NCBI RefSeq assembly: GCF_002192255.1
Contig: NZ_CP021768.1
Location: forward strand, 2,932,001-2,996,000
Reading direction: 5' to 3'
Source of the DNA: Stenotrophomonas sp. WZN-1
GTDB taxonomy: Bacteria > Pseudomonadota > Gammaproteobacteria > Xanthomonadales > Xanthomonadaceae
DNA length: 64,000 bases
The notes beneath the pieces are model-generated. The model was not told the origin of the DNA and did not search any database. It worked only from the letters and a program-made list of their open reading frames with translations. Below are positions 55,280 through 64,000 of this stretch, one piece after another; positions within the stretch are counted from its first letter, which is position 1, and each line of letters begins with the position of its first letter. A program made the position numbers and the translations under genes.

Positions 55280-56574
55280 CAGGACAGCGCCTGCCAGCGC
55301 GCGCGCAGTTCGTCCAGGCGCAGATCCGCGGCCGAACCCGGCGACACGCGCGCGGCGAGGCTGCCTTCCGGCGTGCGACCCTGCCCTGCGCTGTCGGCAC
55401 CAGCTGCAGCAGCCTTGTAGGCCTCGCGGAACGGCACACCGGCCACGGCCGCTTCCACGGCGACGTCGGTGGCATACATGCCCGAGTCGATCGCCGCACG
55501 CAGCCTGTCGTCGCGCCATTCCAGGTTGGCCAGCAGCGCCGGCAGCAGCTCCAGTGCAGCCAGGCCACGGCCGAAGCCGTGGAAGATGGCGCCCTTGGAC
55601 GACTGCAGGTCGCGGTGGTAGCCCGAGGGCAGCGACAGCAGCTGCTCGATTTCGGTGCGCGCGGCGGCGACGCTGGCGTGGGTGGCACGCATCAGCTCGA
55701 TCACGTCCGGATTGCGCTTGTTGGGCATGATCGAACTGCCGGTGGTGTACTGCGCCGGCAATGCCACGAAGCCGAATTCGGCGCTGGTGAACAGCGACAG
55801 GTCCCAGGCGATGCGGCGCAGGTCCAGCGTGGCGCCGCCGAGGGCTTCCAGTGCGGCCAGCTCGAACTTGCCGCGCGACAGCTGCGCGTAGATCGGCGAA
55901 ACCTGCATGCGCGCAAAGCCCAGCGCCGCCGTGGTGTGCTCGCGGTCCAGCGGCAGGTTCACGCCGTAGCCGGCGGCGGTGCCGAGCGGATTGGCATCGA
56001 CCAGTGCGTGGGTGTCGCGGGCGCGGATGGCGTTGTCGATGAAAGCCTCGGCCCAGCCGGCCCACCACATGCCGGCCGAGGAGACCACGGCGCGCTGGAT
56101 GTGGGTATAGCCGGGAATCGGCAGGTCCTTCTCGGCCTGCGCACGGTCCAGCGCGACCTTGGCCACCTCGGCGCTGAGCTGCGCCACGCGCTGCAGCTTT
56201 TCCTTCAGCCACAGGCGGGTGGCGACCAGGATCTGGTCGTTGCGGCTGCGGCCGGTGTGGATCTTGCGGCCGGCATCGCCGAGACGTTCGGTCAAGCGTG
56301 CTTCGATCGCCGAGTGGCCATCTTCGTACTGCGTATCCAGCACGAAGCGGCCTGCGCGGAAGTCCTGCGCCAGCACGTCGAGCTCGCGCAGCAGGCCGGC
56401 CAGTTCGTCGGCGCTGAGGATGCCGATGTGCTGCAGGCCCTGCGCATGCGCGGCGCTGGCGGCGATGTCATGCAGGAAGAACTCGCGGTCGAGGATCACG
56501 TCGTCGCCGGCGAGGAAGGTCTGGATCTGGGCGTCGACAGCGACGCCGGGCTTCTGCCAAAGAAGGTCTGCCAT
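55279..56574 (-). CDS. argH: argininosuccinate lyase
   Basis: A 431-residue enzyme making arginine and fumarate. Signature [15 protein letters not shown] and HTGRSRNDQ are intact. It is somewhat shorter than the E. coli enzyme (457) but otherwise complete. Start MADLLWQ at 56574. Confidence 0.95.
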   Translation of the reverse strand: MADLLWQKPGVAVDAQIQTFLAGDDVILDREFFLHDIAASAAHAQGLQHIGILSADELAGLLRELDVLAQDFRAGRFVLDTQYEDGHSAIEARLTERLGDAGRKIHTGRSRNDQILVATRLWLKEKLQRVAQLSAEVAKVALDRAQAEKDLPIPGYTHIQRAVVSSAGMWWAGWAEAFIDNAIRARDTHALVDANPLGTAAGYGVNLPLDREHTTAALGFARMQVSPIYAQLSRGKFELAALEALGGATLDLRRIAWDLSLFTSAEFGFVALPAQYTTGSSIMPNKRNPDVIELMRATHASVAAARTEIEQLLSLPSGYHRDLQSSKGAIFHGFGRGLAALELLPALLANLEWRDDRLRAAIDSGMYATDVAVEAAVAGVPFREAYKAAAAGADSAGQGRTPEGSLAARVSPGSAADLRLDELRARWQALS

Positions 56575-56594
56575 GGGGGCTCCGGAATACGTGT

Positions 56595-57548
56595 TCAGTG
56601 CGGGATCGACGTCAGTTCGTCGATGCCCAGCGCGAGGTTGAGGTTCTGCATGGCCTGGGTGGCTGCACCCTTGAGCAGGTTGTCCAGGGTCGCCACCACC
56701 ACGACCCGCTTGCCGCCCGGGGCCAGGGTGAAGCCACCGACCTGGGCGCCATGGCGGCCGGCGATGCGGCTGACCCACGGTGCCTCATCCACCACCTCGA
56801 TCAGCGGTTCGCCGGCATAGGCCTGCTGGAAGCGCTCGACGATCTGTTCGCGGGTCTGCACGCGGTTCAGCCACAGGTTGGCGGTGAGCGTGATGCCACG
56901 GAAATGCGGCGCGACGTGTGGCATGAACTCGACCGCCACGCCCAGCTGCACCGACACCTCGCGCTCATGCACGTGGTTGGTCAGCGCATACGGCATCAGG
57001 TTGTCGGCCAGCAGCTCGACGTTGTTCTTGTCCGACGGCGTGGTGCCGGCACCGGAGTAACCGGAGACACCGAAGCACTGCGGCGGGCCAGCCAGCAGGT
57101 CCAGCAGCGGATGCACCGCCAGCTGCATCGCGGTGGCATAGCAGCCCGGGTTGCTGATGTGCTTCTGGCCGTTGTAGCGGCCGCGGGTCAGCTCCGGCAG
57201 GCCGTAATACCAGCTGTTGTCGAAGCGATAGTCGGCCGAGAGATCGACGATGACGGTGTCCGGCTTCGCCGCTTCCAGTGCCGCCACGAACGGAGCGGCC
57301 AGGCCGTTGGGCAGGGCCAGGATCACCGCGTCCACGCCCTTGGCGGCCACCGCATCGGCGTCCAGGTTCTCGTACTGCAGCTCCCCCTGGAATTCCGGAT
57401 GGTGGTCGGACAGGCGCTGCCCGGCGCGTTCGCGCGAGGACACGAAGGCCAGCTGCAGCCGCGGGTGTGCGGCCACCAGCTTGATCAACTCGGCGCCGGT
57501 ATGGCCACGGGCGCCGACGATGCCCAGGGTGAAAGTCGAATCGTTCAT
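56595..57548 (-). CDS. argC: N-acetyl-gamma-glutamyl-phosphate reductase
   Basis: A 317-residue reductase. Nucleotide-binding start [16 protein letters not shown] and active-site [12 protein letters not shown] are present. It makes N-acetylglutamate semialdehyde. ATG overlaps the GNAT stop by 4 nt. Confidence 0.95.
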   Translation of the reverse strand: MNDSTFTLGIVGARGHTGAELIKLVAAHPRLQLAFVSSRERAGQRLSDHHPEFQGELQYENLDADAVAAKGVDAVILALPNGLAAPFVAALEAAKPDTVIVDLSADYRFDNSWYYGLPELTRGRYNGQKHISNPGCYATAMQLAVHPLLDLLAGPPQCFGVSGYSGAGTTPSDKNNVELLADNLMPYALTNHVHEREVSVQLGVAVEFMPHVAPHFRGITLTANLWLNRVQTREQIVERFQQAYAGEPLIEVVDEAPWVSRIAGRHGAQVGGFTLAPGGKRVVVVATLDNLLKGAATQAMQNLNLALGIDELTSIPH

Positions 57549-58150
57549 GCGTGGCTGTCCAGGCGGTACTGCAGGTGGCGCTTCACGCCCTGCCATTCCG
57601 TATCGATGATGGAGAAGATGACGGTGTCGCGCGGTGTGCCGTCGGCGTGCCGCTTGTGGTTGCGCAGCACGCCGTCCTGCTTGGCACCGAGGCGGGCGAT
57701 GGCGGTACGCGAGGTGAAGTTGAACCAGCTGGTTTCCAGCACCAGGCTGATGCAGCCCATGGTTTCGAAGGCGTGCTGCAGCAGCAACAGCTTGGTTTCG
57801 GTGTTGACGCCGGTACGCTGCACGCGCGGTGCATACCAGGTGTAGCCCAGGCTGAGCTTGGGCACGCCGGCATCCAGGTCGTAGAAGCGGGTGGTACCCA
57901 CGATGTCACCCGCCGCATCGAGGATCACGAACGGCAGCACCTTGCCTTCCGCCTGCGCCTGCAGCGCGGCCTGCACATAGGCCTCGACCCGCTCCGGCGA
58001 AGGCACCTGGGTGTACCAGAGCTGGTCCAGGCCGCTGCCCTCCACGGCGGCGCGCAGGCCAGGCACATGCTCGGGCTGCAGCGGCTGCAGTGTCACGTGC
58101 TGGCCGCGCAGGGTGGGAATCGTAGTCCAGTGATCGGAATGGTCCATCAT
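57545..58150 (-). CDS. GNAT family N-acetyltransferase in the arginine array
   Basis: A 201-residue GNAT protein resembling RimJ-type acetyltransferases ([67 protein letters not shown]). Its target is unknown. It sits between NAGS/K and argC with overlaps on both sides, so it belongs to the operon and may act on an arginine-pathway compound. Confidence 0.82.
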   Translation of the reverse strand: MMDHSDHWTTIPTLRGQHVTLQPLQPEHVPGLRAAVEGSGLDQLWYTQVPSPERVEAYVQAALQAQAEGKVLPFVILDAAGDIVGTTRFYDLDAGVPKLSLGYTWYAPRVQRTGVNTETKLLLLQHAFETMGCISLVLETSWFNFTSRTAIARLGAKQDGVLRNHKRHADGTPRDTVIFSIIDTEWQGVKRHLQYRLDSHA

Positions 58151-59479
58151 TCAGTCCTGCAGGCTCGGTGCGCGCTGGGCGCAATGGTCGACATAGGTGC
58201 TGATCCGGTCGATGCCATCGGCGCCGTACCAGAACACCTTCCAATGGCCCTGCTTATAGCAGCCATCGGATTCAGCATAGTAGAAGTGATTGATCGGGTT
58301 GCCATTGCGCGAACGCCAGAACAGCTGCGGCGTTTCATCCCGCATCACGTTCCACACCGCGCGGCCGAGGCCTTCACCCTGTGCATCATCGAGCACGGCG
58401 AACTTGTCCAGGTACACGCCCTCGGCTTCGTCGGTGAGGATCACCGCGGTGCGGTAGTTCTCGCTGACATAGGCGCGCAGCAGCTTGGTCTTCTGGAAAT
58501 AGTCAGGCACCAGCGTGCGGCCGAAGCTGGATTCGATCAGGCCCTTCAGCCGTGGCAGGTCCAGCTCGTCCCACGCGGTGGCGCGCAGCACCTTCTCGCC
58601 CTTGCGCACCAGCGTACCCGAGCCCTTGTGGGTGAACAGTTCCTTGGCCAGGTCGGCCGGACGCGTGATTGACACCGACGATTCCAGCGGCAGGCGGTCG
58701 AGCAGGTCCTTGATCTGTTCGATCTTCACCTTCATGCCACCGTGGATCCACGGCTGCGCGATCAGGTGGTCGTACTCGGTGGACAGGTTGATCGAATCAA
58801 TCACGTTGCCCTGCTCATCCAGCAGGCCGCCGGTGCCGGTCAGGAAGATGATCTTGTACGGCTGCAGTTCCTGCACCAGCTCGTTGGCGGCGAAGTCGGC
58901 GTTGACGTTGAGGATCTGGCCGCCCGCGGTTTCGCCCAGGCTGGTGATGACCGGGATCGACCCGGCGCGCAGGCTGGCCTCGATCGGTGCCAGGTTGACC
59001 TTCTTCACCTCGCCGACCAGGCCGTAGGTGTCCACGTCCAGGTACTCGGCCTCGAACACGCCACCGGTGATCGAGGTGGCGCGCGCGCCGTTCTGCTGCA
59101 GCGCCTCGACCAGGCGCAGGTTGGACTGCTGGAACACCCGGCGCACGATCGCCAGCGCTTCCGGCGACGTCACGCGCAGGCCGTTGACGGTCTGCTTCTC
59201 GATGCCGGCGGCGGACAGCTCGGCATCCAGCTGCGGGCCGGCGCCGTGCAGCACGATCGGGGTCAGCCCGACTTCCTGCAGGAACGACAGCGAAGAGGTC
59301 AGCGCGTCGAGGTCGTCGCGCAGCACCGCGCCGCCGACCTTGACCACGGCGAAACGCTTGGCGTCCAGCTGCGAGAAGCGCTTGAGGTACTGGCTGATCT
59401 CCTTCGCGCTGGCCATGCTGGAAAGCAGGCGCACGATGGTCTGGCGGGTCTGGCGGTGAGGCTGGAGGGCAGGAGACAT
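58151..59479 (-). CDS. argB: bifunctional N-acetylglutamate synthase/kinase (NAGS/K)
   Basis: A 442-residue fusion: N-terminal amino-acid-kinase domain (about 25-290, [33 protein letters not shown]) and C-terminal GNAT domain (about 295-442, [31 protein letters not shown]). It performs the first two steps of arginine synthesis. This vertebrate-like architecture is documented for Xanthomonas. In vertebrates arginine activates it, in bacteria it inhibits it. Confidence 0.95.
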   Translation of the reverse strand: MSPALQPHRQTRQTIVRLLSSMASAKEISQYLKRFSQLDAKRFAVVKVGGAVLRDDLDALTSSLSFLQEVGLTPIVLHGAGPQLDAELSAAGIEKQTVNGLRVTSPEALAIVRRVFQQSNLRLVEALQQNGARATSITGGVFEAEYLDVDTYGLVGEVKKVNLAPIEASLRAGSIPVITSLGETAGGQILNVNADFAANELVQELQPYKIIFLTGTGGLLDEQGNVIDSINLSTEYDHLIAQPWIHGGMKVKIEQIKDLLDRLPLESSVSITRPADLAKELFTHKGSGTLVRKGEKVLRATAWDELDLPRLKGLIESSFGRTLVPDYFQKTKLLRAYVSENYRTAVILTDEAEGVYLDKFAVLDDAQGEGLGRAVWNVMRDETPQLFWRSRNGNPINHFYYAESDGCYKQGHWKVFWYGADGIDRISTYVDHCAQRAPSLQD

Positions 59480-59504
59480 TTCGGTTTCGTCGGAAAGGGA
59501 AGAA

Positions 59505-60593
59505 TCAGGCGCCGGCGGCGATGATGCGGTGCACGGCGTCGGTGTAGCGCTGCAGCTGCTCCAGCGTCACGAACTCATCGGCGGTGTGGGCCTGGGCGAT
59601 GTCGCCCGGGCCGAACACCAGCGTGGTGTAGCCACCGGCCGAGAACAACGAAGCCTCGGTCCAGAAATCCACCGCGTTGCCGATCGGCAGCTCCAGCGCG
59701 TCGGCGACGTCGCGCGCCAGCAGGCGGCGGTTCTCGGCCTCGGCAATGTCACCGGCCGGCAGGCTGGGGCCACGGAAGGTTTCAGTGAACAATGCGGCTT
59801 CCGGCTCGGCGAAACCGGAGAAGGTTGCCAGCAACCCGTCGATGTCCATCGACGGCAGCGGCCGGAAACCGAAGCGCACTTCGGCGGCCGGCGCGATCAT
59901 GTTGGCCTTGATCCCGCCTTCGACGCGGCCGATGTTGAAACGCAGGCCGGTCAGCCCACCGAAACGGGCCGAGGCCAGCGATTCCACATGGTCCAGCGCG
60001 CGATTGCCCCAGCGCATGGCCTGGTGCAACGCACTGGCGGCTGCGTCCTGCTTGCCGGACGCATGGCCGGCGCGGCCGGCGAACTGCATCAGCACCGAAC
60101 TGATGCCACGATGTGCCAGCACCGCTTCGCTCATGGTCGGCTCGGCCACCAGCACCGCTTCATACGGCAGGCCACGGGCCAGGAACGCGGCGATGCAGCG
60201 CGGATCGTTGGCTTCCTCGTCGCTGGAGAACAGGAACGCAGCATCGCCATCGCTGGCATTGGCCGCGGCCACCAGCGCAGCGGCGGCGCCCTTGATGTCA
60301 CACACGCCCAGGCCGACCACACGGTCGTCCAGGCGCCGCATCACGTGCGGGTCGGCACTCCAGTGCGGCGAATCCGGCACAGTGTCCAGATGCACGTTGA
60401 ACAGGTACTTCGGCGTACCGCGCACGGCGTACAGACTGACCGCACCGGCGCCATGGTCGATCACCTCGACGTTGAAGCCGGGCAGGTTCGCGCGCAGGTA
60501 ATCGAAGATGCCACCGGTGGTGATCGCACGCGGCGGGTTGCGGGTGTCGAAGGACACCAGGGCCTGCAGGTGATCGAGCGTCTGTTCAAGCAT
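59505..60593 (-). CDS. argE': N-acetyl-L-citrulline deacetylase (ArgE')
   Basis: A 362-residue M20 metallopeptidase-type deacetylase. Metal and catalytic residues appear in [21 protein letters not shown] and [10 protein letters not shown]. In Xanthomonas this enzyme prefers N-acetylcitrulline over N-acetylornithine, matching the presence of AOTCase in the same array. The gap to argG (132 bp) holds a SMAG palindrome and a hairpin. Confidence 0.9.
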   Translation of the reverse strand: MLEQTLDHLQALVSFDTRNPPRAITTGGIFDYLRANLPGFNVEVIDHGAGAVSLYAVRGTPKYLFNVHLDTVPDSPHWSADPHVMRRLDDRVVGLGVCDIKGAAAALVAAANASDGDAAFLFSSDEEANDPRCIAAFLARGLPYEAVLVAEPTMSEAVLAHRGISSVLMQFAGRAGHASGKQDAAASALHQAMRWGNRALDHVESLASARFGGLTGLRFNIGRVEGGIKANMIAPAAEVRFGFRPLPSMDIDGLLATFSGFAEPEAALFTETFRGPSLPAGDIAEAENRRLLARDVADALELPIGNAVDFWTEASLFSAGGYTTLVFGPGDIAQAHTADEFVTLEQLQRYTDAVHRIIAAGA

Positions 60594-60616
60594 GAATCAA
60601 CAATCCTGTGGGATTC

Positions 60617-60639
60617 CGCCGGGCATGGCCCGGCGCTAC
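60617..60639. repeat. SMAG-type palindrome between argE' and argG
   Basis: CCGCCGGGC-ATG-GCCCGGCG followed by CTAC; the inverted relative of 61941-61964, so the two copies flank argG. A second hairpin (CCCCCTTC / GAAGGGGG, 60661-60681) without a U-run lies beside it. Confidence 0.6.
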
Positions 60640-60725
60640 CGGAATGCGTCTGGTGGAGAGCCCCCTTCTTGTTGAAGGGGGCGCGCCAACGGCGCAGGGT
60701 TGAGGTGGAATGCGTGGTCAACCGC

Positions 60726-61916
60726 TCAGCGGTTGACTTGCGCGTAAAGCGTCGAGCTCATGCCGAACAGCTTGATGAAGCCCTCAGCCTCCTCCACGCC
60801 CCAGTCGGCCGACTGCGCGTAGGTGGCGCCCTTGGTGTTGAGCAGGTGCGGCGACTTCACCGCCACTGCATCGACGCGGCCGCCGCGGGTCTCCAGCACC
60901 ACTTCACCATTGACCTTGGCCTGCGAGGACTTCAGGAAGGCTTCGATGTCGGTCTTCAGCGGGTCGTGGTAGAAGCCTTCGTACACCAGCTCCACCCACT
61001 TGCGTGCGACGTCCGGCTTGAAGCGGTTCTGCTGCTTGGTCAGCACGGCATCTTCCAGCGCGCGGTGCGCGGCCAGCAGCGAGACCAGGCCCGGCGCTTC
61101 GAACACGATGCGGCCCTTCAGGCCGATCACGGTGTCGCCGGTGTAGACACCGCGGCCAACGCCGTACGGGGCGAACAGCTTGTTGAGCTGGGCCAGGATC
61201 TGGTCGCCCGGCAGCGCCTTGCCGTCCAGTTCCACGGCTTCGCCTTCGACGAATTTCAGGGTCACGCTCAGCGCCTGCTCCGGCCACTCGCTGCGCGGTG
61301 CGCACCAGCCACGGGCGCCCTCGCCCGGGGCTTCCCAACGGTCGATCTCGCCGCCGGACATGGTCAGGCCCAGCAGGTTCTCGTTGATGGTGTAGGCCTG
61401 CTGCTTGGCGCGCACGCCGAAGCCGCGCTCTTCCAGGTACTTCTGCTCGTAGGCGCGGGTCTGGGTGTGTTCCTTCTGGATCTCGCGGATCGGCGCGATG
61501 ATCTGGTAGTCGCCCAGTGCCTTCACGGCCAGGTCGAAGCGGACCTGGTCGTTGCCCATGCCGGTGCAGCCATGGGCGATGATGTTGGTGCCCAGTTCGG
61601 CGGCACGCTTCAGCGCCGCATCGACGATCAGGTAGCGGTCCGAGACCAGCAGCGGGTACTGGCCCTGGTAGCCCTCACCGGCCCAAACGAACGGCTTGAC
61701 GAAGCCTTCCCAGATGGCCGGACCACCGTTGACGGTGACGTGGCTGGTCACGCCCAGCTCGGCGGCGCGCTTCTCGATGAAATCGCGCTCTTCATCATCC
61801 ACGCCGCCGGTGTCGGCGAACACGGTGTGCACGTTGTAGCCGCGCTCCTGCAGGTACGGCACGCAGAAGCTGGTATCCAGGCCGCCGGAGAAGGCGAGAA
61901 CGACGTCTTTGCTCAT
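60726..61916 (-). CDS. argG: argininosuccinate synthase
   Basis: A 396-residue enzyme joining citrulline and aspartate. The ATP pyrophosphatase P-loop [12 protein letters not shown] and [13 protein letters not shown] are present. ATG at 61916 (MSKDVV) is chosen; an in-frame TTG five codons earlier is weaker. Confidence 0.96.
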   Translation of the reverse strand: MSKDVVLAFSGGLDTSFCVPYLQERGYNVHTVFADTGGVDDEERDFIEKRAAELGVTSHVTVNGGPAIWEGFVKPFVWAGEGYQGQYPLLVSDRYLIVDAALKRAAELGTNIIAHGCTGMGNDQVRFDLAVKALGDYQIIAPIREIQKEHTQTRAYEQKYLEERGFGVRAKQQAYTINENLLGLTMSGGEIDRWEAPGEGARGWCAPRSEWPEQALSVTLKFVEGEAVELDGKALPGDQILAQLNKLFAPYGVGRGVYTGDTVIGLKGRIVFEAPGLVSLLAAHRALEDAVLTKQQNRFKPDVARKWVELVYEGFYHDPLKTDIEAFLKSSQAKVNGEVVLETRGGRVDAVAVKSPHLLNTKGATYAQSADWGVEEAEGFIKLFGMSSTLYAQVNR

Positions 61917-61940
61917 GGGGGTAATGTCCAATCAGGTGGG

Positions 61941-61964
61941 GTAGCGCCGGGCCATGCCCGGCGG
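61941..61964. repeat. SMAG-type palindrome between argG and argF'
   Basis: GTAGCGCCGGGC-CAT-GCCCGGCGG in the 68-bp gap, inverted relative to 60617-60639. Confidence 0.6.
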
Positions 61965-61984
61965 ATTGTTTCAATGCTTGGGAA

Positions 61985-62995
61985 TCAGCGCCCGGCAACC
62001 GCAGCCATGATCGCCTTCTGCACGTGCAGGCGATTCTCGGCTTCGTTGATGGCGATGCACTGCGGCGAGTCCATCACCGCGTCGGTGGCCTTGACGTTGC
62101 GGCGCAGCGGCAGGCAGTGGCTGAACACACCGTTGTTGGTCAGCGCCATCTTCCGTTCGTCCACGATGAAGTGCTTGAACTGGTCGCGGATCGGCTTTTC
62201 CGGTTCCCAGTTGCCGAAGAACGGCAGCGCGCCCCAGCTCTTGGCGTAGACCACGTCGGCGCCGGCGTAGGCGCTGTCGATGTCATGGCTGATCTTCAGC
62301 GAGCCACCGCTCTCGGCCACGTTCTGCTCGGCCCAGCCCATGTAGCGGTCGTCGAGGATGTAGTCGGCGGTCGGGCACAGCAGGGTCACGTCCATGCCCA
62401 TGCGGGTGGCGATGGTCAGCGCCGAATTGGCAACCGCGGTGTTCAGCGGCTTGGGGTGGTAGGTCCAGGTCAGCACGTACTTCTTGCCGCGCAGGTCCTG
62501 GGTGCCGAAGTGCTCCTGCAGGGCCATGATGTGGGCCAGTTCCTGGCACGGATGGGTGATGGTCTCCATGTTGATGACCGGCACCGGCGAATACTTGGCG
62601 AAGCTGTTGAGGACGATGTCCTGGCGGTCGTAGGCCCAGTCGATGAACTTGGGGAACGCGCGCACGGCGATGATGTCGCAGTAACGGCCCAGCACCTTGG
62701 CCACTTCAGCGATGTGCTCTTCGGTATCGCCGTCCATCACGGTGCCGAGGTTGAACTCGATCGGCCACGCATCCTTGCCCGGCTGCAGCACCACCGCGTG
62801 GGCGCCAAGCTGGAATGCGCCCAGCTCGAAGCTGGTGCGGGTGCGCATGGACGGGTTGAAGAACACCAGCGCGATCGACTTGCCCTTGAGCTGGTCGCCG
62901 AGCTTGTTGCGCTTGAACAGCGCGGCCTGGGTCAGCAGCGCGTCGAGATCGCTGCGGCTCCAGTCCTGGGTGTTCAGGAAGTGCTTGGGGGACAT
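61985..62995 (-). CDS. argF': N-acetylornithine carbamoyltransferase (AOTCase)
   Basis: A 336-residue transcarbamylase. SMRTRTSF (carbamoyl phosphate), HPCQE and HCLPLRR are present. Glu92 and Lys302 (the carboxylated lysine) stand where the Xanthomonas AOTCase has them, separating it from ordinary ornithine and from succinylornithine carbamoyltransferases. Two ATGs occur in tandem; MSPKHFLNTQDW at 62995 matches Xanthomonas and has AAGGA 6 nt upstream. Confidence 0.96.
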   Translation of the reverse strand: MSPKHFLNTQDWSRSDLDALLTQAALFKRNKLGDQLKGKSIALVFFNPSMRTRTSFELGAFQLGAHAVVLQPGKDAWPIEFNLGTVMDGDTEEHIAEVAKVLGRYCDIIAVRAFPKFIDWAYDRQDIVLNSFAKYSPVPVINMETITHPCQELAHIMALQEHFGTQDLRGKKYVLTWTYHPKPLNTAVANSALTIATRMGMDVTLLCPTADYILDDRYMGWAEQNVAESGGSLKISHDIDSAYAGADVVYAKSWGALPFFGNWEPEKPIRDQFKHFIVDERKMALTNNGVFSHCLPLRRNVKATDAVMDSPQCIAINEAENRLHVQKAIMAAVAGR

Positions 62996-63102
62996 CATCT
63001 TTCCTTGCGAGGCGGCGCCGGGTTCGACGCAGTGGAAGGGAAAAGCAGGAACCAAAGGTGGAGCGAAAAGGTTGCAGTTGCAGCTTTCAGAACGCAGAAA
63101 CG

Positions 63103-63133
63103 AAAAAACCCAGCCGGCGGGCTGGGTTTTTTT
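63103..63133 (-). terminator. intrinsic terminator (3:4 stem) of the arginine attenuator
   Basis: On the minus strand AAAAAACCCAGCC pairs with GGCTGGGTTTTTT (13 bp, 4-nt loop), ending in a U-run. It lies between the leader ORF and argF', so it must act on leftward transcription. Confidence 0.88.
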
Positions 63134-63184
63134 CGGACGAACAGCAAAAAGCTCCGGTTACCCAGCGAGGATGTGGGGTTCCGG
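63103..63184 (-). promoter_or_regulatory. candidate arginine-responsive transcription attenuator
   Basis: Four segments in order: 1 = CCGGAACCC (63184-63176), 2 = GCTGGGTAACCGG (63166-63154), 3 = AAACCCAGCC (within 63133-63120), 4 = GGCTGGGTTTTTT (63115-63103). 1:2 pair CCGG and ACCC/GGGT, 2:3 pair GCTGGGT/ACCCAGC, 3:4 is the terminator. Segment 1 begins at the base after the last Arg codon of the leader ORF and segment 2 spans its stop codon. A ribosome stalled at Arg codons would mask segment 1, let 2:3 form and prevent termination. Confidence 0.72.
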
Positions 63185-63259
63185 TCGACGCGCACGCGAG
63201 GTCATGCCAGACGCCTGTCGGGCTGCGCTGCTGTCGTGCTGGAAGTCGGTGAGCTTCAT
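63158..63259 (-). CDS. candidate arginine leader peptide (argL)
   Basis: A 33-codon ORF MKLTDFQHDSSAARQ...TSRARRPEPHILAG with four Arg codons, three of them (CGT, CGT, CGA) in positions 22, 24 and 25, eight codons before the stop. A shorter form from Met19 (63205) would be only 15 codons. A GATATT -10-like box 5 nt before the first ATG suggests a leaderless start. It has no similarity to a protein I know; its position before a terminator and the arginine array marks it as a leader peptide. Confidence 0.65.
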   Translation of the reverse strand: MKLTDFQHDSSAARQASGMTSRARRPEPHILAG

Positions 63260-63314
63260 GGTCAAATATCTTTGCATGCGCCCGGGGCCGGCGCAAGGGG
63301 CCGGGGTCGCAGAA

Positions 63315-63878
63315 TCAGGGATTGCTGGCAGTGCCCTGCTCGGGGCCGACCCAGGGAGTGATCGACACCCGGATCTTGAGCCGGTTGCCGGGGTCTTCCG
63401 GCAGCCGCGAGCGGTACTTGGTGCCCTTGTAGACGTAATCCACGTCGTAGGCGATGGGGCGACGGAATTCACGCCCCACCGGCACGATGCGGCAGTCGCG
63501 GGTCAGCATCGGGCCAGTGTTGGCCGGCGCCGGGGCCGGCGTCTCGGCTCCGGTCTCCTCAACAGGCTCCTCGTCGCTGCGCTTGAACATCGAGCGCACC
63601 GAGTCCCAGAAGCGGCTGATCCGGCCCTTGTCCTCGACCGGCTCCTCGCCGGTCACGTTCACCGGGGCCAGGGTCCGGGTCGACACCGGCTCGCAGTGCT
63701 CCTCGGTGCGGGTCGCACGCAGGGTCTGGAACACCGGTTCGACATTCAGCACCTGGGCGTAGTCGAACTTCACGTTCTCCACGATCACCACCCGGTTGCG
63801 GGGCTCGGCCTCCTGCGCCAGCACCACGGCGGGCAGCGCCGACAGGCAGGCCAGGGTCAGCAACGCGGTGGATTTCAT
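63315..63878 (-). CDS. exported protein of unknown function
   Basis: A 187-residue protein with signal peptide (MKSTALLTLACLSALPAVVLAQ, cleavage about 21). The core is similar in shape to the C-terminal part of glycine-zipper/17-kDa surface antigen proteins (VKFDYAQVLNVEPVFQTL; RRPIAYDVDYVYKGTKYRSRLPEDPG) but has no glycine zipper. Two cysteines (EHCEPV, RDCRIV) may form a disulfide. A proline/alanine/glutamate spacer lies in the middle. It is followed by the arginine leader region, 56 bp before the leader ATG. Confidence 0.75.
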   Translation of the reverse strand: MKSTALLTLACLSALPAVVLAQEAEPRNRVVIVENVKFDYAQVLNVEPVFQTLRATRTEEHCEPVSTRTLAPVNVTGEEPVEDKGRISRFWDSVRSMFKRSDEEPVEETGAETPAPAPANTGPMLTRDCRIVPVGREFRRPIAYDVDYVYKGTKYRSRLPEDPGNRLKIRVSITPWVGPEQGTASNP

Positions 63879-64000
63879 TGGCGACGGGAGCAAGGACACG
63901 GCAATAGTGTAGGCAGTGGCGAGCGCAAGGGGCTGAACATTACCCGTCCGCGCTGCTCCTGCCCACCCCACCCGGGGTGGACCCGGCGTCCACCGGTGGC

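Noticed and set aside
63103..63133. Reading this hairpin simply as the terminator of the upstream exported-protein gene
   Set aside because: The gene ends 180 bp earlier, an Arg-rich ORF and complementary segments lie between, and the hairpin's left arm can pair with the leader end; an attenuator explains more. It could still serve both.

Overview
The window is a stretch of high-GC gammaproteobacterial chromosome, most likely Stenotrophomonas (S. maltophilia complex) or a close Xanthomonadaceae relative. The evidence is the many short GTAG-headed palindromes of the SMAG type known from S. maltophilia, the Xanthomonadales-specific arginine pathway through N-acetylcitrulline (acetylornithine carbamoyltransferase plus fused N-acetylglutamate synthase/kinase), an Oar-like TonB-dependent receptor, and base composition that looks uniform by eye. 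I see no prophage, integrase, insertion sequence or CRISPR array; this is mostly core chromosome.

Layout. 0-2 kb: start of nfuA, pterin dehydratase, a TonB-C lipoprotein and zupT. 2-6.8 kb: rluC divergent from rne (RNase E). 6.8-20 kb: a leftward carbohydrate locus (LacI-type regulator, TonB receptor, GH144-like glucanase lipoprotein, solute-binding lipoprotein, two ABC permeases without an ATPase, a discoidin/six-hairpin hydrolase and an EEP-fold enzyme), with three matching operator palindromes. 20-24.6 kb: bolA-like and yciI-like genes, then scpA-scpB-rluB. 24.6-29.6 kb: AraC regulator and MFS exporter, two small unknown proteins, and an omega-amidase/aminotransferase pair. 29.7-36.5 kb: the complete cytochrome c maturation operon ccmABCDEFGHI. 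36.6-38.1 kb: metX-type acyltransferase and a DUF1294 protein. 38.1-44.7 kb: cydDC divergent from cydABX around a perfect FNR/ANR box. 44.8-45.1 kb: two identical tRNA-Pro(CGG) genes. 45.3-46.5 kb: CynX-type MFS. 46.8-52.5 kb: pgaABCD biofilm polysaccharide operon behind a perfect CRP/Clp box. 52.6-63.3 kb: a leftward arginine/proline array argF'-argG-argE'-NAGS/K-GNAT-argC-argH-yciI-proB-proA, then an exported protein of unknown function.

The most interesting signal lies just upstream of argF'. A 33-codon leader ORF (63259-63158, minus strand) ends in a cluster of arginine codons and is followed by mutually exclusive RNA stems. One is a 1:2 stem starting immediately after the last Arg codon, one is a 2:3 antiterminator pairing, and one is a 13-bp 3:4 stem with a U-run. 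This is the classical ribosome-mediated attenuator layout, here apparently sensing arginine and controlling an entire arginine-plus-proline array. I know of no established description of arginine attenuation of this kind in this group.

Other notable points: a LacI-type regulator whose own promoter and two target promoters carry GNAANCGNTTNC palindromes; SMAG palindromes whose GTAG supplies the TAG stop codon of both cydC and proA; -10 boxes placed 6 nt before the ATG of nfuA and metX, suggesting leaderless mRNAs; and an 18-bp inverted-repeat element that overlaps the end of the araC-type gene.
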